Shown piece after piece: positions 1-13,540 of a stretch of DNA of 64,000 nt. A program made the position numbers and the translations under genes. This stretch comes from Allium sativum. Taxonomy: Eukaryota; Streptophyta; Magnoliopsida; Asparagales; Amaryllidaceae. The stretch spans positions 617,533,303 through 617,597,302 of the forward strand of contig CM060910.1 in the NCBI GenBank assembly GCA_030737875.1, written 5' to 3'. The number at the start of each line of letters is the position of its first letter. Position 1 is the stretch's first letter. Under the pieces are notes generated by a model, which searched no databases, was not told the DNA's origin, and worked only from the letters and a program-made list of their open reading frames with translations.

Positions 1-3000
1 CTCGTGCGGAAAATAAGGGCACCCAGAGTTTAGGTTAAAACAATAAACTCTAGGTCAGTCATGTGACTGGTGTGAGAACTAAAACAGTTATTAATCTTTA
101 TTTTTAAAGTTAGGTAAATCAAGGGACCACGCCGTATAACACGTAACGAGTTTCCACCCAAGAATACCAGTGCACAAGACAAACATCGCAATGCTAAATA
201 AAGAAAATGAAGCTATTATAAGACCCAGGTCCCATCACACAATGCAACACAAGCCGGAGGATAGGGTTTTACCTTATAATAGCCAAAGAATGCTTGATAC
301 GCTAAATTTCATCTTTTATTATTACTATAAGTGAAGAAAACAACTTCAATCATAAGTATCAATCATAGGTGACATAGGTACCATATATCATGTCGCCATA
401 CTAGTTCTACAATTAAAACCGCAAAGGTCGTATTGGAAATTGGATTTCCATCATGAGTCGAGGCAAGGGGCAAGCTCCTCTCCGTTCGAGACACTCTAGC
501 AAATTTCTCAGGACCACACACAGCGATCCTTGGAACCTCCAAGGCCGGTCCTCTCTTACTTTTGAGGATTAGTATTCCTGAACACACGTTTCCCGGTCCT
601 ATAGGACCTATATCTGAGGCGCCTCGCATCCAACAACCACACTAGTAAAAATAATATAAATGTCAGGGCTGGTAGGTCACTGACATCACCCATAGCTAGA
701 AAGAAACGTCGTGCATTCCTTGGGTCCTTATCCCGTTTTTGACTCATACCGAGGTGTGAGGCTCGCGAATTAACGCTATACACAAAGCTATGCCACACAG
801 GTCGTGCTTTGATCATCAACCACAAGACTTTGCTTTTCAATAGAAGCCTTGATCATTTGCCACTTAGGCATGCCACACAGGCAATTCATGTCATGCGATT
901 GATATCTATCGATATATAACCTCTAAGCTCGTACGTCTCAGAGATGGGTGCTAAACAAGAGAATAAATTCTCCACCACCAAACAAATATATATTTAATAG
1001 AAATCAATCACACAGAATAAAATCCAATGTCAGACACACAGTCCATTTACAAGTTCGTTCTGGGTCTGAACAAAACCGGAGGAACCTTATTCCTCGCATA
1101 TCCATTGATCTCCAAGTACGTCTGGACGATCACCAACTAATTCCCTCCTCTTGGGTATACAGCCCAATCAAGATCATCAATAATCATCCAAACGATGTGA
1201 AGACCTTCGGTCTTCAACCACCGTCTTCAGCTTCGACTTATCGTCGAATCGGTTATTCAGAATGGGTATAAACCTGGCCTTTCCGAATAACCGGTGTATA
1301 TAATAAGCAAGTGTTACACAAACACAACATATGCCTCATTCCAATTCAGGATATTCTTTATTCAAATATTCACATTCTTAGGGAAAGGTTCCCATTAATT
1401 TTATCAAAGATAAGATCTTCTAAATTTATTCTTAAATCTTCCTTTGGATATCACTTCATGCCATGTTAAGGTTTTCCAAACTAGTCGGGATTAGCGAACC
1501 ACACCGAAGTAACTATTTATTTTATTTTCCAATCCCAACCTATTCATCCCATGGAGAAAAACTAGTAATACTCCATATCTAACACCACGGTGTTATCGGT
1601 AAATTTTAATTACCATTTCACGTTCAAATCTAATTAAAGATTTAACTATCGCTTTGGAGCAAAACTGGTGATACTCCATTCTCGATCACTTTAATCTAAT
1701 TAAAGATCCATTAAAACTTCACTTAGTTTTAATCATCCCAAAAATCAATATCCTATCTTTAACTGGGTTAAAGAACCAATGTCATCTAAAACACGGTTCA
1801 TGATAAACCGAAAATCATATTCCATTGTTAATCGGGTTAAAGAACGGGTGTTATTCAAAACACCGCTCACGATAAACCTAAAAACCAATTTAAATTCAAT
1901 TCCATTTATATACTAATTAACTGGACAATTTCACTAAATCTCAATTAAAAGATTTATTCTTTTCTAAACTGGGTTCAAGAACAGTGTTTTTTAAGACATC
2001 ATTCACGACGAACCGAAAATCCCCTTTGATATTAAATACAAGGTTCTGAATAGAAAATATATCGGCTTATATTCAATATCAAATTCTGAAACCAACAAAT
2101 ATCATATTGTAAATAATGATATAAATATATCTTTCAAATTTCCACAACCATATATGTATAATCGCGAAATCCAACATCGAACTATTCCGAAGATAATTTC
2201 GATTCAAATCTATTCCAATTCGTATATTGGAAATTCTGATTATTTTTAAAACCACTTCAAATCCAATTTATTTATTCAAAAATATTGGATTATAATTCTA
2301 GTTCAAAACTAGTTCATTTCGATAAAAATATATTTTTATCCTTTCAAATGTGGAATTTTTCATCCCACTTCTTTCCAATTCATATATTATGATTTTACAC
2401 AAATTTTTAATATTTTTAATAATTTTATCAAGGTCCGTACAGTCTGTTTCCAATAACGGTTGTCGAACTGCACTTACAACGACCTTTTCCAAATTTGATT
2501 TGGACATAATTCCAAATCCAACCGTTAGATTTCAAATTTCTAATATTCATTGAAAAGTTCTTTTCGATACGAACCCAACGGTTCTGTTTTAGGAGAATCC
2601 GACGGTCGGATCTCCCATAACGTCAACTCGAAGTCAATGGTCGAAATTCGCGAACTACCGCGGCGCGGCGCGGCGCGTTCTATTCAGGCCATTAATATGT
2701 ATAATATATATATTTATATATTTCATCGATTTCAATTCAAAACGTATTTTATAAATCGTTTTAAATTCGTTTTCAAAACAATTTCAACTTCATATTCAGT
2801 TTTAAATCAAAATTGAATATTCCATATCATTAACATATAAATGATAATATTTTCAAAATATTAGATTCTGAAATCACTTCCCTTTCTATATTCATTATAA
2901 AAATGAATATAATCGATATAAATATCCTTCGCGTCAAAATGGCGCAAATCTAATCAACCCGACTTTATATATTTCAATAACTTCGTTATTTTGTTCAACA

Positions 3001-6000
3001 AATTAATATTTTCTTCAACACATGAATATTTTTTTTTTCAACACACAAATATTCTCAACACATGAGTATTGTCAATACATGACTATTTTTGTTATTTATA
3101 TATTTGATAAAATTGTGTTTTATATCGTTTAATTCTTAATCAGACTCTAACCGTAAATTAGCAAGAGGACAATCCCATAAGTATTAACCCCGAAGGCTGA
3201 AACCAACATCAGATCAATACCTAGGAAACCACTCATCTTAACTAGTTTCCAATTAGTTTCTAATTTATATTTGATAAAGATGTAAATTTTATTTTTAAAA
3301 TATTTTACTCAACACATGAATATTTTCAACACATGAATATATATTTTTTTCAACACATGAATATTTATTCTATTCAACACATGAATATATATTTTATTCA
3401 ACACATGAATATTTATTCTATTCAACACATGAATATATATTCTATTCAACACATGAATCTATATTTTATAATATTCTTTATTTTCCCAATTGGAATGAGG
3501 CCCAATCAATTACCATATAATGTTAATTTTATGGATTCCATACAACACATGTATATAATAGCAATGATAAATAATCAACCATCATCCAAAGTGCACTACA
3601 CAACTGCATAAGCATTAAATATAAATAATTAACGCTTACACAGTCTGTCGACCAATCGATCGACATACTACTAAATAATTGGGATTAGTGTACACCAAAT
3701 CTCATCCCAACACCCGTGTGGGGTTTCAAATCAACAAACACTGAATATTATTTGTGCAGTTGGGCGACGTGTAAATTTATCGTCCCAATAAATATCCTTC
3801 AAATGGGTGTACATAAACAAATCGTCAGATTTGTAAATGAATATTTATTTATTCACATTCACGTTAAAAATTATATTTTTAACGATAATTAATTTATTTC
3901 AACACATGAGTATATATTTTCCATTCATTCCACATCACAATCAATTTTCACAACACACAACAAAATCAAACAAGTCGTCCATGGTCTGTGGACAACGGGT
4001 GCCGGGTGCTGCTAAGCACCGTCTGTTCCTAGGATATAATTTTAACTAGAAAACAAGAATTAAAGTGAGAAGTTCTCACCCATAATCTAACCAAACGCCA
4101 TGACTCTTCATATGTAGAAATCTTCGCCGTGCTCGTCTTTTTTCACTTTCGTCGTCTGTGTTCGCTACATATATAAAAATCACATTTTTATATGCTCTAT
4201 TATATAAAAATCATATTTTTAAAACGCTACTATATATATGTAGATTATAATTTTAGTTCAACTCCACCTAGGTAAAAATCGTATTTTTATCGTTTCTTCA
4301 CATAGATCAAACTCGTAACTTTATCCCTGCGTTTGCCTTATAAAAATCACAACTTTCAAGCGATAAAAATCCAATCTTTCCTCTTGTAAAAACCAAATCT
4401 CTATATGGTAAAAATCACACTTTTACTTCGTCGCTACATGTATAAAGATCATATGTTTACATAATGAAAATTCTAATTTTTATACACCATGTTAAATATA
4501 ATAAAGATCACTTCTTTGTATGTTGTTCATATGAATAAAAATCAAATCTTTGTCGCCACTTCATATATAATAAAAATCGAATTTTTATTTCTCTTCATAT
4601 ACAATTAAAAATCAAATCTTTTTCACAATGAAAAATCATATCCTTTTATTTTTGAAAGATCTAAACTTTATATTCATAAAGATATCAACTTCATGCATAT
4701 AAAAATCTCGTCTTCACATATAGAAATCCCGCCTTTCTGTATATAAAAATATAAACATTCTTTATATGTTAATATAAACATTCCTTATACATTACTACGA
4801 CCTTTTCATATGTAAAAAATTTGATTTTTATCACGCTAAAAATCTGATTTTTATTCCAATAAATAAATAAAAATAAAATAAAACCTCACCAGGCTGAAAT
4901 GGAGGTGGGGATGGACGCGTAGGAGTCGGATGGTCCAGGGGGAGGTGGTGCTCGGCGGACGGAGCTGTTTTTTTTTTTGTGGTGGGGGCTTTCAAATGAG
5001 CAAGAAGAAAGTAGGGGGAGGGAGAGGAGGCTGAATGGAAAGGGAGTGGCGGTTCTGGCCATAGGGAGGCACGCGGCTGGGCTTTAGGGGTCCTGGCGGT
5101 GGCCTACTGGCGGAGGCGGGGCCGTATGGTGTGGGATTGGGCGTTGGAGCTTCCAGTCAATGTGAGGAGAGAGGAGAGAGAGGGGAGAAGGAAGGGGGGC
5201 GATGGGCTACACCGAGGGTGGCAGCGGCGGGTTCTTCCCCGCGTCGTTCTCCATTTTTTTTATTTCTTTTAAAATGGGCGTTGACTATGGAAAGGTATGG
5301 GGGAAGGGAGAGAATATATAATTATATATATTTTATTTTATTTTAAAATTCTAAAAAGCAACTTTTTACATAGAAGTCCAATCCGAACCCACCGACTATC
5401 GCCTACAACTAATTACCCCCATTCCGAACACAATGGAATATGTTTCGCAAGCTAATTTGATCGTTTCGATTAGTTTTCATTTAAATTAACATTTAAATCA
5501 TTATATTGAATTTTAAACGTACATTTCAATTTACTGGGGTCACATACAGACCCTAAAAATTCCCGAAAAATATTTTTAACTTCGTATTGACGATACGGTT
5601 CTAACAAAACTAATTTTGTCAAATTCCGAGACTTGTTGAAAGAAGGCCATTTTCTAGTCGATCGAAATTGACCGAAACTGTCAAAACATGTTTTTTTTTG
5701 CCACACTCACATGTTGCTTTCAAAAATTATGAATTTTGAAACCTAGCAATAACTTGACATCCCGGATCCAACAAAAGTGATATCGTCGGAAATAGAGGTC
5801 GTTTGCAAAATGACTATTTTTAAGGGCCAAAATTCCATAGCGACTGTTCTGATTTTTCAATTGGACATAACTTTTTATCCCTGCTATAAAATTTCAATAT
5901 TTTAGATTCGTTGGAAAGATATTTTCAAATAGATTCTAATATTTTTGGTTTCACTAAAATCCGATTTATTTTGAATCCTGTAAATTCATTTGAAATTCGA

Positions 6001-6189
6001 AATCGAATTTTCGAACTACCGCGCCATTTCAGGCTCGTTATATAATTAAAATAAATTTATTCGTTTTAACTTCGTCAAAAATAATTTTTCCATCGTTATT
6101 ATTTAAAATAATTCATTTTAAATATTCAAAACTCATTAAAATCGCCAAAATAAAATTTTTAAATTGGCTCAGATTTTCCGGGTTGTTAC
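1..6189 (-). mobile_element. Family A long LTR, minus strand, cut by window edge
   Basis: Read on the minus strand, the LTR starts with tgtaacaacccgg at 6189 and runs left out of the window. It is collinear with the plus-strand LTR that begins at 7332: position 1 corresponds to about 24985, roughly 300 bp short of the LTR end at 25299. No polypurine tract lies to the right of 6189, so this is the outer end of an element or a solo LTR. The leader is GC/purine-rich at about 4890-5260 with TATA-like AT-rich DNA near 5310-5340. A splice-donor-like GTGAGG (minus) lies at 4889. Short frames here are not conserved between LTR copies and are not genes. Confidence 0.85.
3309..3470. repeat. 24-bp tandem repeat in family A LTR
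   Basis: About six head-to-tail units of roughly 24 bp with the core ttcaacacatgaatat, alternating with tattctat or atatttta. Isolated copies of the core lie at about 2996-3075 and 3898. The plus-strand LTR has only a single equivalent (tattcatgtgttgaaata near 9605), so the array expanded locally. An open frame across it reads as a repetitive octapeptide and is a by-product of the 24-bp period. Confidence 0.85.
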
Positions 6190-7331
6190 ATGCCACATTG
6201 ACAATTCACGCCATACAACTGATGTCTATCAATATAAAACCTCTAAGATCGTACGTCTCAGAGAAGGGTGTTAAGAAAGAGAATAAATTCTCCACCGCCG
6301 AACAGATATATATTTAATAGAAATCAATCAACACGGAATGAAATCCAATGTCAGATACACATCCATTTACAGGTCCGTTCTGGGTCTGAACGAAACCAGA
6401 GGCATTTTATTCCTCGTTCCATATGTCCAATACGGAAGAGAGGCCCTCGCATATCCAGACAATCAATAAATACGTCCGGACCACTACCACTATAACCTCA
6501 TCAAGGGAGCTACACATATCGAAGGCATCATTAGTAATCCATTCGATGTGAAGACTATCGGTCTTGCACCAACTCAGACTTTCAAATAATTATATATGTA
6601 ATTCAAATCATTTCATTCCTTGGTTAATTATTTGACATTTACGATTCAATTCATTTCTATTGTTTCATGTCAAATACATCTAACTGTCGTCATTACTTTA
6701 TAAACCAAGTGAAACCGGTTTATTTCCATTCCAAATTGCTTCTAATATTTTAAAATGATTTATCGTCATTTTTATTTATATAAAAATGGCCCATTTTTGT
6801 CGAACGACGCTTCAAGTCATTCGGCGGCCCTAGCGTTGTTTTCATTCATATTTGAGTTACACATTTCTCAAAATCTAACCATTGGATCTTAAAAAATTTA
6901 ATATCTTTGTAAAGATCTTTCCAAAACGAACCCAACGGTTCCAGTTTCGGGAAAATCCGATGGTCGGATCTCCCGGTATAATCGTTTAAAATTACGATTC
7001 GAAAATGTGAACCACCGCTGCGAGATTCATTTTATTATAATTTATATTTTATATAAATTATATAATTCATTTGACGACTTCCAAACCATTTAATTCTTTA
7101 AATATTTTGCTAACGCCTTTAAATTTTGGAAAAATTCGCTATAGCCTCCATTGTTCAGGAGGGGTTTGGAAAATTTATTGGGTCGTATTAGGCACCCAAT
7201 AAATTAATAAAAAGCATACACAATTTTTATCGACTTATCTATGCCCAAGGGAGAGTATAAAAATCATATCTCATGCCTTGCCTAATGTTGGAAATAAATA
7301 ATCCATGTGTCGTCTCTAAAATCAAGAGAGA
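6190..7331 (-). mobile_element. Diverged, truncated family A-type LTR fragment
   Basis: On the minus strand this matches parts of the family A LTR at lower identity. 6190-6480 resembles 867-1130 (it includes the cgtacgtctcagaga and gagaataaattctcc blocks), and 6850-7030 resembles 2530-2680 (the aacccaacggttc and cggtcggatctccc blocks). It is squeezed between two complete-looking family A LTR starts facing apart. It is probably an older LTR into which one or both were inserted. No coding potential seen. Confidence 0.6.
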
Positions 7332-8210
7332 TGTAACAACCCGGAAAATCAGAATCAATTTAAAATTTTTATTTTGGCTATTTTAATGAATTTTGAATAT
7401 TTAAAATGATTTATTTTAAATAATAATGACTAAAAATTTATTTGAATCGGAATTAGAATATAAAAGTTTATATTAATAATAAAAGGAGTTAGAAAAGGCG
7501 TAGTAGTTTGAAAATTCGATTTCAAATTTCAATTGAATGTACAAGATACAAAATAAATCGGATTTCAGTAAAACCATAAATAATTGAATCCGTTTGAAAA
7601 TATCTTTCCAATGAATGTGAAAAATACAAATTTCATAACATAAATAAAAAGTTATGTCCAGTAGAAAATTCAAAATAGTCGCTATGGAATTTAATATAAT
7701 ATATAACCCTTAAAAATAGCCAATTTGCAAATGACCTCCGTTTTCGATGAAACCACTTTTGTTGGATCCGGAATGTCAAATTATTGCTAGATTCCAACTT
7801 TTATAGTTTTTGGAATTAATATGTAAGCGTGTTAAATTTAAACGTGTTTGGTAATTTCAGTTTGAATTTAATCGGCTGGAAAATGACCTTTTTTCAAATG
7901 GTCACCAAATTCGATGAAATTAGTTTTGTTAGGAACGTATCGTCAAAACATAGCTAGATTTATTCTTCTATAATTTTGGAGTCAGTACGTGGCCCCGGTA
8001 AATTAAAATGTGCGTTTGAATTTAAAATATATTGACTTATATTTTAAATTTAACGAAAACTGATCGAAACAGTTGAATGGGGTTAGGGGACATATCCCAT
8101 TGTGTTCGGAATGGAGGTATTTAGCTGGAGGTGACAGTCGTTGGGTTCGATTTTGAGTTCGAATGAAAAATCACCTTTTTGGAACTTAAATTGAATAATA
8201 TATACATATT

Positions 8211-8248
8211 TATATATAAATTTTTTTATATTTTCCCCCTCTCTTCTC
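8211..8248 (+). promoter_or_regulatory. LTR promoter: TATA box and pyrimidine-patch start region
   Basis: tatatataaa at 8211-8220 is followed about 20-30 bp later by ccccctctcttctc, the usual plant TATA plus Y-patch arrangement. The same layout is in the sister LTR (about 27195-27230). If transcription starts near 8240, U3 is only about 0.9 kb and R-U5 is about 5.9 kb long. Inferred from sequence only. Confidence 0.55.
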
Positions 8249-8569
8249 AAAAGTTAATGATCAAAAAAATAAAAGAAAAAAAAAACCCGCTGCCCTTTCC
8301 CGCCCGTCGCCCCCTCGCCCTCCAGGCCGCCCCCCTCCAGCACCGCGCCTCCCCCATCTGATCCCTCCTCTGGCCAAACCCCCCTCTCCATCTTCTCTAA
8401 TTGAACCCCAACGCCCCCAAACACCCCAAAATCCTCAATAGCCGCCATGGCCCACCCTAGCCACCGCCGGAGCTAGCGCCCCCCTCCCGTCCTCCGAAGA
8501 TCCCTCCCCCAATGCCAACCTCTGCCCTTGCCACCCTATGCCACTAGTAAGTTTTTAATTTCTATTTTT

Positions 8570-9190
8570 CTTTATTTATGTAATTAAAAATGTAATTTTT
8601 ATATAAATAACTTCATTTTAAAAATATGATTTTTATATAGGAAACTAATAAATAAAAATGTGACTTTTATTTATATATTAACAATATAAAATTTTGATCT
8701 TTATATATATGAAGCGATACAAAAATTTGATCTTTATATATTCATTAGCGATATAAAACTGTGATTTTTGTTTATATATTAACAATATAATTATATATAT
8801 ATATATAGCGAAGTGATAAAAATCTGATTTATATATATATATAAGGTTAGAATAAAAATGTGATTTTTATGTGTATATATATAAGGTTAGAATAAAAATG
8901 TGATTTTTATTTATATTGTAGCAAAATAAAAATGTGATTTTATTATGAAAGAGCATTGGAATAAAAATATATGATTTTTAATATATATAGAAAAGGTAAG
9001 ATTTTTAATTATAAAAAGATAGGATTTTTAATTATGTAAAAAATCCGATTTTTAATTATATATGCCATTAAAATAAGAATATGATTTTTATAGAAATGAT
9101 TATAGAATAAAAATCTGATTTTTATATGGAAAACTGATTTTAAAATGCAATTTTTAATATATAAACATCATATTAAAAATGTGATTTTTT
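8570..9190 (+). repeat. Array of short palindromic AT-rich motifs in LTR
   Basis: Many degenerate copies of aaaaatgtgattttta, a near-palindrome whose A-run and T-run pair around a tgtg/ctg centre, spaced roughly 30-60 bp apart. The same array occurs in the 3' LTR (27560-28250) and in inverse orientation in the minus copy (about 4170-4860). It lies immediately downstream of the putative leader splice donor. Confidence 0.75.
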
Positions 9191-10997
9191 ACTATGAACA
9201 ACGTGAAAAAGATTGCATTGGAATTTCGGGCAAATTCTAACTGTTCAGAAATTCAGAAATAAAACTAGCAGAGTGGATCCCAAAGGTGAGAACTTCTCAC
9301 TCTAATTTTATTTTCTAGTATAATATATATACTAGGACGTAGATGGTGCTTAGAAGCACCCGCCACCTTTGATTGAAACCATGGATGTTTGGTTGTTTGT
9401 TTGATTGGATTATTTGTTTGAATTTGGTTTGGGAAGTGAAATGGATTGATTAGAATTAATATGTGTATGGCATGAGCCAATATTAGGCGAGGGATAAGGC
9501 TAGACCTTATCTCGGTTCTAGTATCGCGCCGTTATACTGCCGAAATTTTCGAAAAATGTTAGAATAATAAAAATATCATTTTTATTGTATAAATGAACTG
9601 TATAAAATATTCATGTGTTGAAATAAATATTTTAATGTTAAAAATATAATTTCTAATGAGTATATGAATGAAAAGAAATATTCATTTACAAATCGGACAA
9701 TTTATTTATGTACACTCATTTGACTGATAGGGATTGGGACGATATATTTTACACATCGCCCAATTGCACAAATAAATTCGGTGTGTGTTGATTGAAACCC
9801 CACGCGGGTATTGGGATGAAATTTGACATACGTTAATCCCAATTGTTTAGTTGCATGTCAATCAATTGGTTGACATGCTGTAGTAAGCGTTAATTATCTA
9901 TATTTAATGCTTGTGCAGTTGTGTAATGCACTCTGGATGATGGCTGACTGTGTTTGATTATTGTTGTGTACATGTGTGTATGACATCCATATAAATAAAA
10001 TTATATGATAGTTGACAGTGTCTGACTCCAATTTGGAAAGAACGAATATTTTAAATTAACGAATATTTTAAAATGACGAATAACGAATATTTTACAATAA
10101 CTAATATTTTAAAATAATATTCATTAATGGATCAAAATATGATTTTGATGTCCGATTTGGAATGGACACGAAAATATTGAAATATATGAAGCCGTGTTAA
10201 TTAAATATACGCCTTTTTGGCATGAACGATATTGTATCGATTTTATTCATTTTTATAATGAATATCGAAAAGGAAATGATTTCATAATCTGATATTTTGA
10301 AAATATTATCATTTATATAATAATGATATGGAATACTCAATTTTGATTTAAAATTGAAAATGAAGTTGAAATCGTTTTTGAAACGAATTTAGAATGATTT
10401 ATAGAATATGTTTTAAATGGAAATCGACGAAATATATATAATATATATATTAAATGGCCTGAATAGAACGAGCAGCGCCGTGACCGTTCGCGAATTTCGA
10501 CCATTGACTTCGAATTGATATTACGAGAGATCCGACCGTCGGATTCTCCTAAAACCGGAACCGCTACGTTCATATCAAAAAGAGCTTTCCAAGGAATATA
10601 AGTGATTTGAAATCTAATGGTTGGATTTGGAATTATGTCCAAATCAAATTTGGAAAAGGTCGTTGTAAGTGCAGTTCGATGACCGTTTATGGAAATCGAC
10701 TGTACGGGCTTTGATGAAATTATTAAAAATATTAATAATTTGTGTAAAATCATAATAAATGATTTAGATGAAAAATTCCACGTTTGCAAAGATAAAAATA
10801 TATTTTTATCAAAATGAACTAGTTATGAACTAGAATTATAATCCAATAATTTTAAATAAATAAATTGGATTTGAAATGCTTACAAAAATAACCAGAATTT
10901 CCAATATATGAATTGGAATGGATTTGAATCGAAATTATCTTCGGAATATTTCGATATTAGATTTCGTGATTATACGGATATTGCGGAGGAATTTGGA

Positions 10998-10998
<1 letters not shown>

Positions 10999-11033
<35 letters not shown>
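10999..11033. repeat. (TA)n microsatellite
   Basis: Uninterrupted TA dinucleotides inside the family A LTR. The corresponding place in the minus copy (about 2120-2150) has only short AT stretches, so this is a local expansion. Confidence 0.9.
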
Positions 11034-11035
<2 letters not shown>

Positions 11036-13540
11036 TTATTCCCAATACGATATTTTTTGATTTTAGAATTTGATATTGAATACAAGCCGATATAATTTCT
11101 ATTCAAAGCCTTGTGTTTAATATCATATGGGATTTTGGGTTTGTCCTAAATGGTGTCTACAGTAAAACTGCTCTTAAACCAGTTGAGAAAAATAATAACT
11201 CTTTTAATTATGATTTAGTATAGTTTTCCAATTAATTAATATTTAATTGGAATTGGATAAAAGAATTGAATTTTGGGTTTGTCGTGAATGTTGTCTTCAA
11301 TAACACTGTTCTTAAACCCCATGTGAAAAGAATAAATCTTTTAATTTAGATTACTAGAGTTTCTAGTTATATTTAGTAACTGGAATAAAATGGAATGTAA
11401 ACCGGGTTTATTGTTAACTGTGTTTTCAACGACATTTGTTCTTCAACCCGATTTACAATGAAATGTGATTTGGAATTTATAAATCTTTTTATTTAGATTT
11501 AAAGGAAAATTTTCCAAAGTAAAGATTTCCAATTTAATACAATAAATTGATTGAAATGGAATTCGCTTTGATAATAATCGAAGTGAACTTCTATGGAGGA
11601 AGAGTAGTAATATATATGGAATTTAAAAGGCTTTGTCGTTATTCCATTTAGATTATTAGTCGGATATGGAAATTGATATCGATTATATATATTGATCTGT
11701 TTTTCGTGAAGATTCCAGAATTAATGGAATGTGACTTGCGTTTATCGTGAACTATATTTTAAATGACATTAGTTCTTTAACCCAGTTAAAGACATGATTA
11801 CATGTCTAACATTGAATTTCGAACTGTGTGGTTGATCTCTGCTAAATATATATCTGTTTGGTGGCGGAGAATTTATTCTCTTACTTAACACCCTTCTCTA
11901 AGACATACGAGCTTAGAGGTTATATATAGGCATAAATCAATAGTACAGTGTAGATTTTCGATGTGACATGTTTGTGTTTCCAAAGTTAAATAATCACTAA
12001 TATTGATTTTTGGGAAGATTAAAACAAAGTGGAGTTTTAATGAATCTTTAATTAGATTGAAAAGAGAATGTGATAATTTAAATTATCAAATTCGGGAAAT
12101 GATCGAGAATGGAGTAGCACAAGTTTTACTCCAAGCGATAGTTAAAATTTTAATTAGATTTGAATGTGAAATGGTAATTTAATTTACCGAAAACAATGTG
12201 GTGTTAGATATGGAGTATTACCAGTTTTGCTCCATGGGATGAATAGGTTGGGACTGGGAAATAAAAGAAATGATTACTTCGGTAAGGTGCGCTAATCCCG
12301 ACTAGTTTGGATAAACCTTAATTTGGTTTAAATTGATATCCAAAGGAAGATTAAAGAATAAATTTAAAGAATTTATCTTTGATAAAATTAATGAGAATCT
12401 TTCCTGTAACACCCCACCTCCGATAATGTCACTCACAAATCGAATGCCTTAACTTTGGTGGAGCGTTTTAGGTAAAAGATGTAGATAAATTACAAAACAA
12501 ACAAATAAAGCAGCGGAAAATAAAGACATTTTATAAACAATGTGGTTCAGTCAAGCTTTTACAACAATTGTCTCAATCATACTTAAAAATAATACATAGA
12601 ACTTCTGTCTTGATTCAAAAACTTCCAAGTATAAAAGAAGCATAAAAATAACAATGATATTCCCCAATAAAGTATGAACCAGCCATAGCAATGGAAGAGA
12701 GAGTCCAAAGCAATACATCGACTATCCTCGAGCTTGGAAAGAATACTAAGCTAAGTGGTAACATTTCATCTCTGTAAACCTGGGGGATGGGGGGAACGGA
12801 AGAAAAGAGGTAAAACAAACTAAGTCAGGCATAAGTCTAGTAAGTCCAGTGACTTTCAGCATGTAAATAGGCAAAAGCATCATGACATGAATAAACTAAA
12901 TATAAGACAAAAATGTGATAACATGGATAACAAGATAACATACGATTAGCATAGATATGATAAGGCAAGATAAACCGAATGCGCTTCTACTCTTTTTTTG
13001 CTTCGCTACTACCCTGTTATTCTGATTTCTATATCTCTGCACCGCCTAACTAGTGTCCCAACTAGTAATCTGTGTAAAGTGGTAATATTACCATGTGATC
13101 CCAATCCCCGCAATTATGGTAGCGTTCAAGTGTACATCTAGTATGAGGATCTTACCGCAATCAGCCTAATTGCCATGAAGATGTTAGATGTACCCTTACT
13201 ACCCTATCGATTGGCTCCCTACTTGTATTAATGTTCCATGTGTCTGTGTCAATCGGCCCTCTCTTGCGTGTAGATACCCTGTGTATCTCAATCCTTATGA
13301 TAGCTACCCGACACGATTCAAGATGCACAGTCTATAACTACTAGCACCCACTGCCTGCTTTTTCCACTCCGGAGTACGTGCACCCCTGTAATCCGTCGGA
13401 ACCTACACTAATGTACCCTTTGCCGCTATTTTGACCTCTTATAATCAGCCCAGTAATCGTGCCCTACCCTGCCTAGTTTCAGGGTACCTTGATACATCTA
13501 TGTGGGTTACTGCTGAAATGGGTCCCCGTTACTAGGGTTT

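Larger units (their letters stand above)
7332..12404 (+). mobile_element. Family A element, 5' LTR, first part
   Basis: The LTR starts tgtaacaacccgg at 7332. The LTR is interrupted after 12404 by the B1 element and resumes at 23523. Taken together the LTR measures 5073 + 1777 = 6850 bp. Collinearity with the minus copy (1-6189) and the 3' LTR (26332-28898) shows this is one LTR rather than several elements. It holds a promoter (about 8211-8248), a GC-rich leader (8280-8546) with a short ATG frame (MAHPSHRRS), a strong donor-like GTAAGT at 8547, then AT-rich DNA. The 150-codon minus-strand frame at 10337-10789 is not maintained in the sister LTRs. Confidence 0.88.

Noticed and set aside
3333..3611. 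Repetitive octapeptide frame (QHMNIYSI-like)
   Set aside because: The 24-bp tandem repeat is a multiple of three and automatically stays open. The plus-strand LTR lacks it.
10337..10789. 150-codon minus-strand open frame
   Set aside because: It lies entirely inside the family A LTR. The corresponding frames in the inverted copy (2350-2816) are broken into pieces with stops, and there is no domain or codon pattern.
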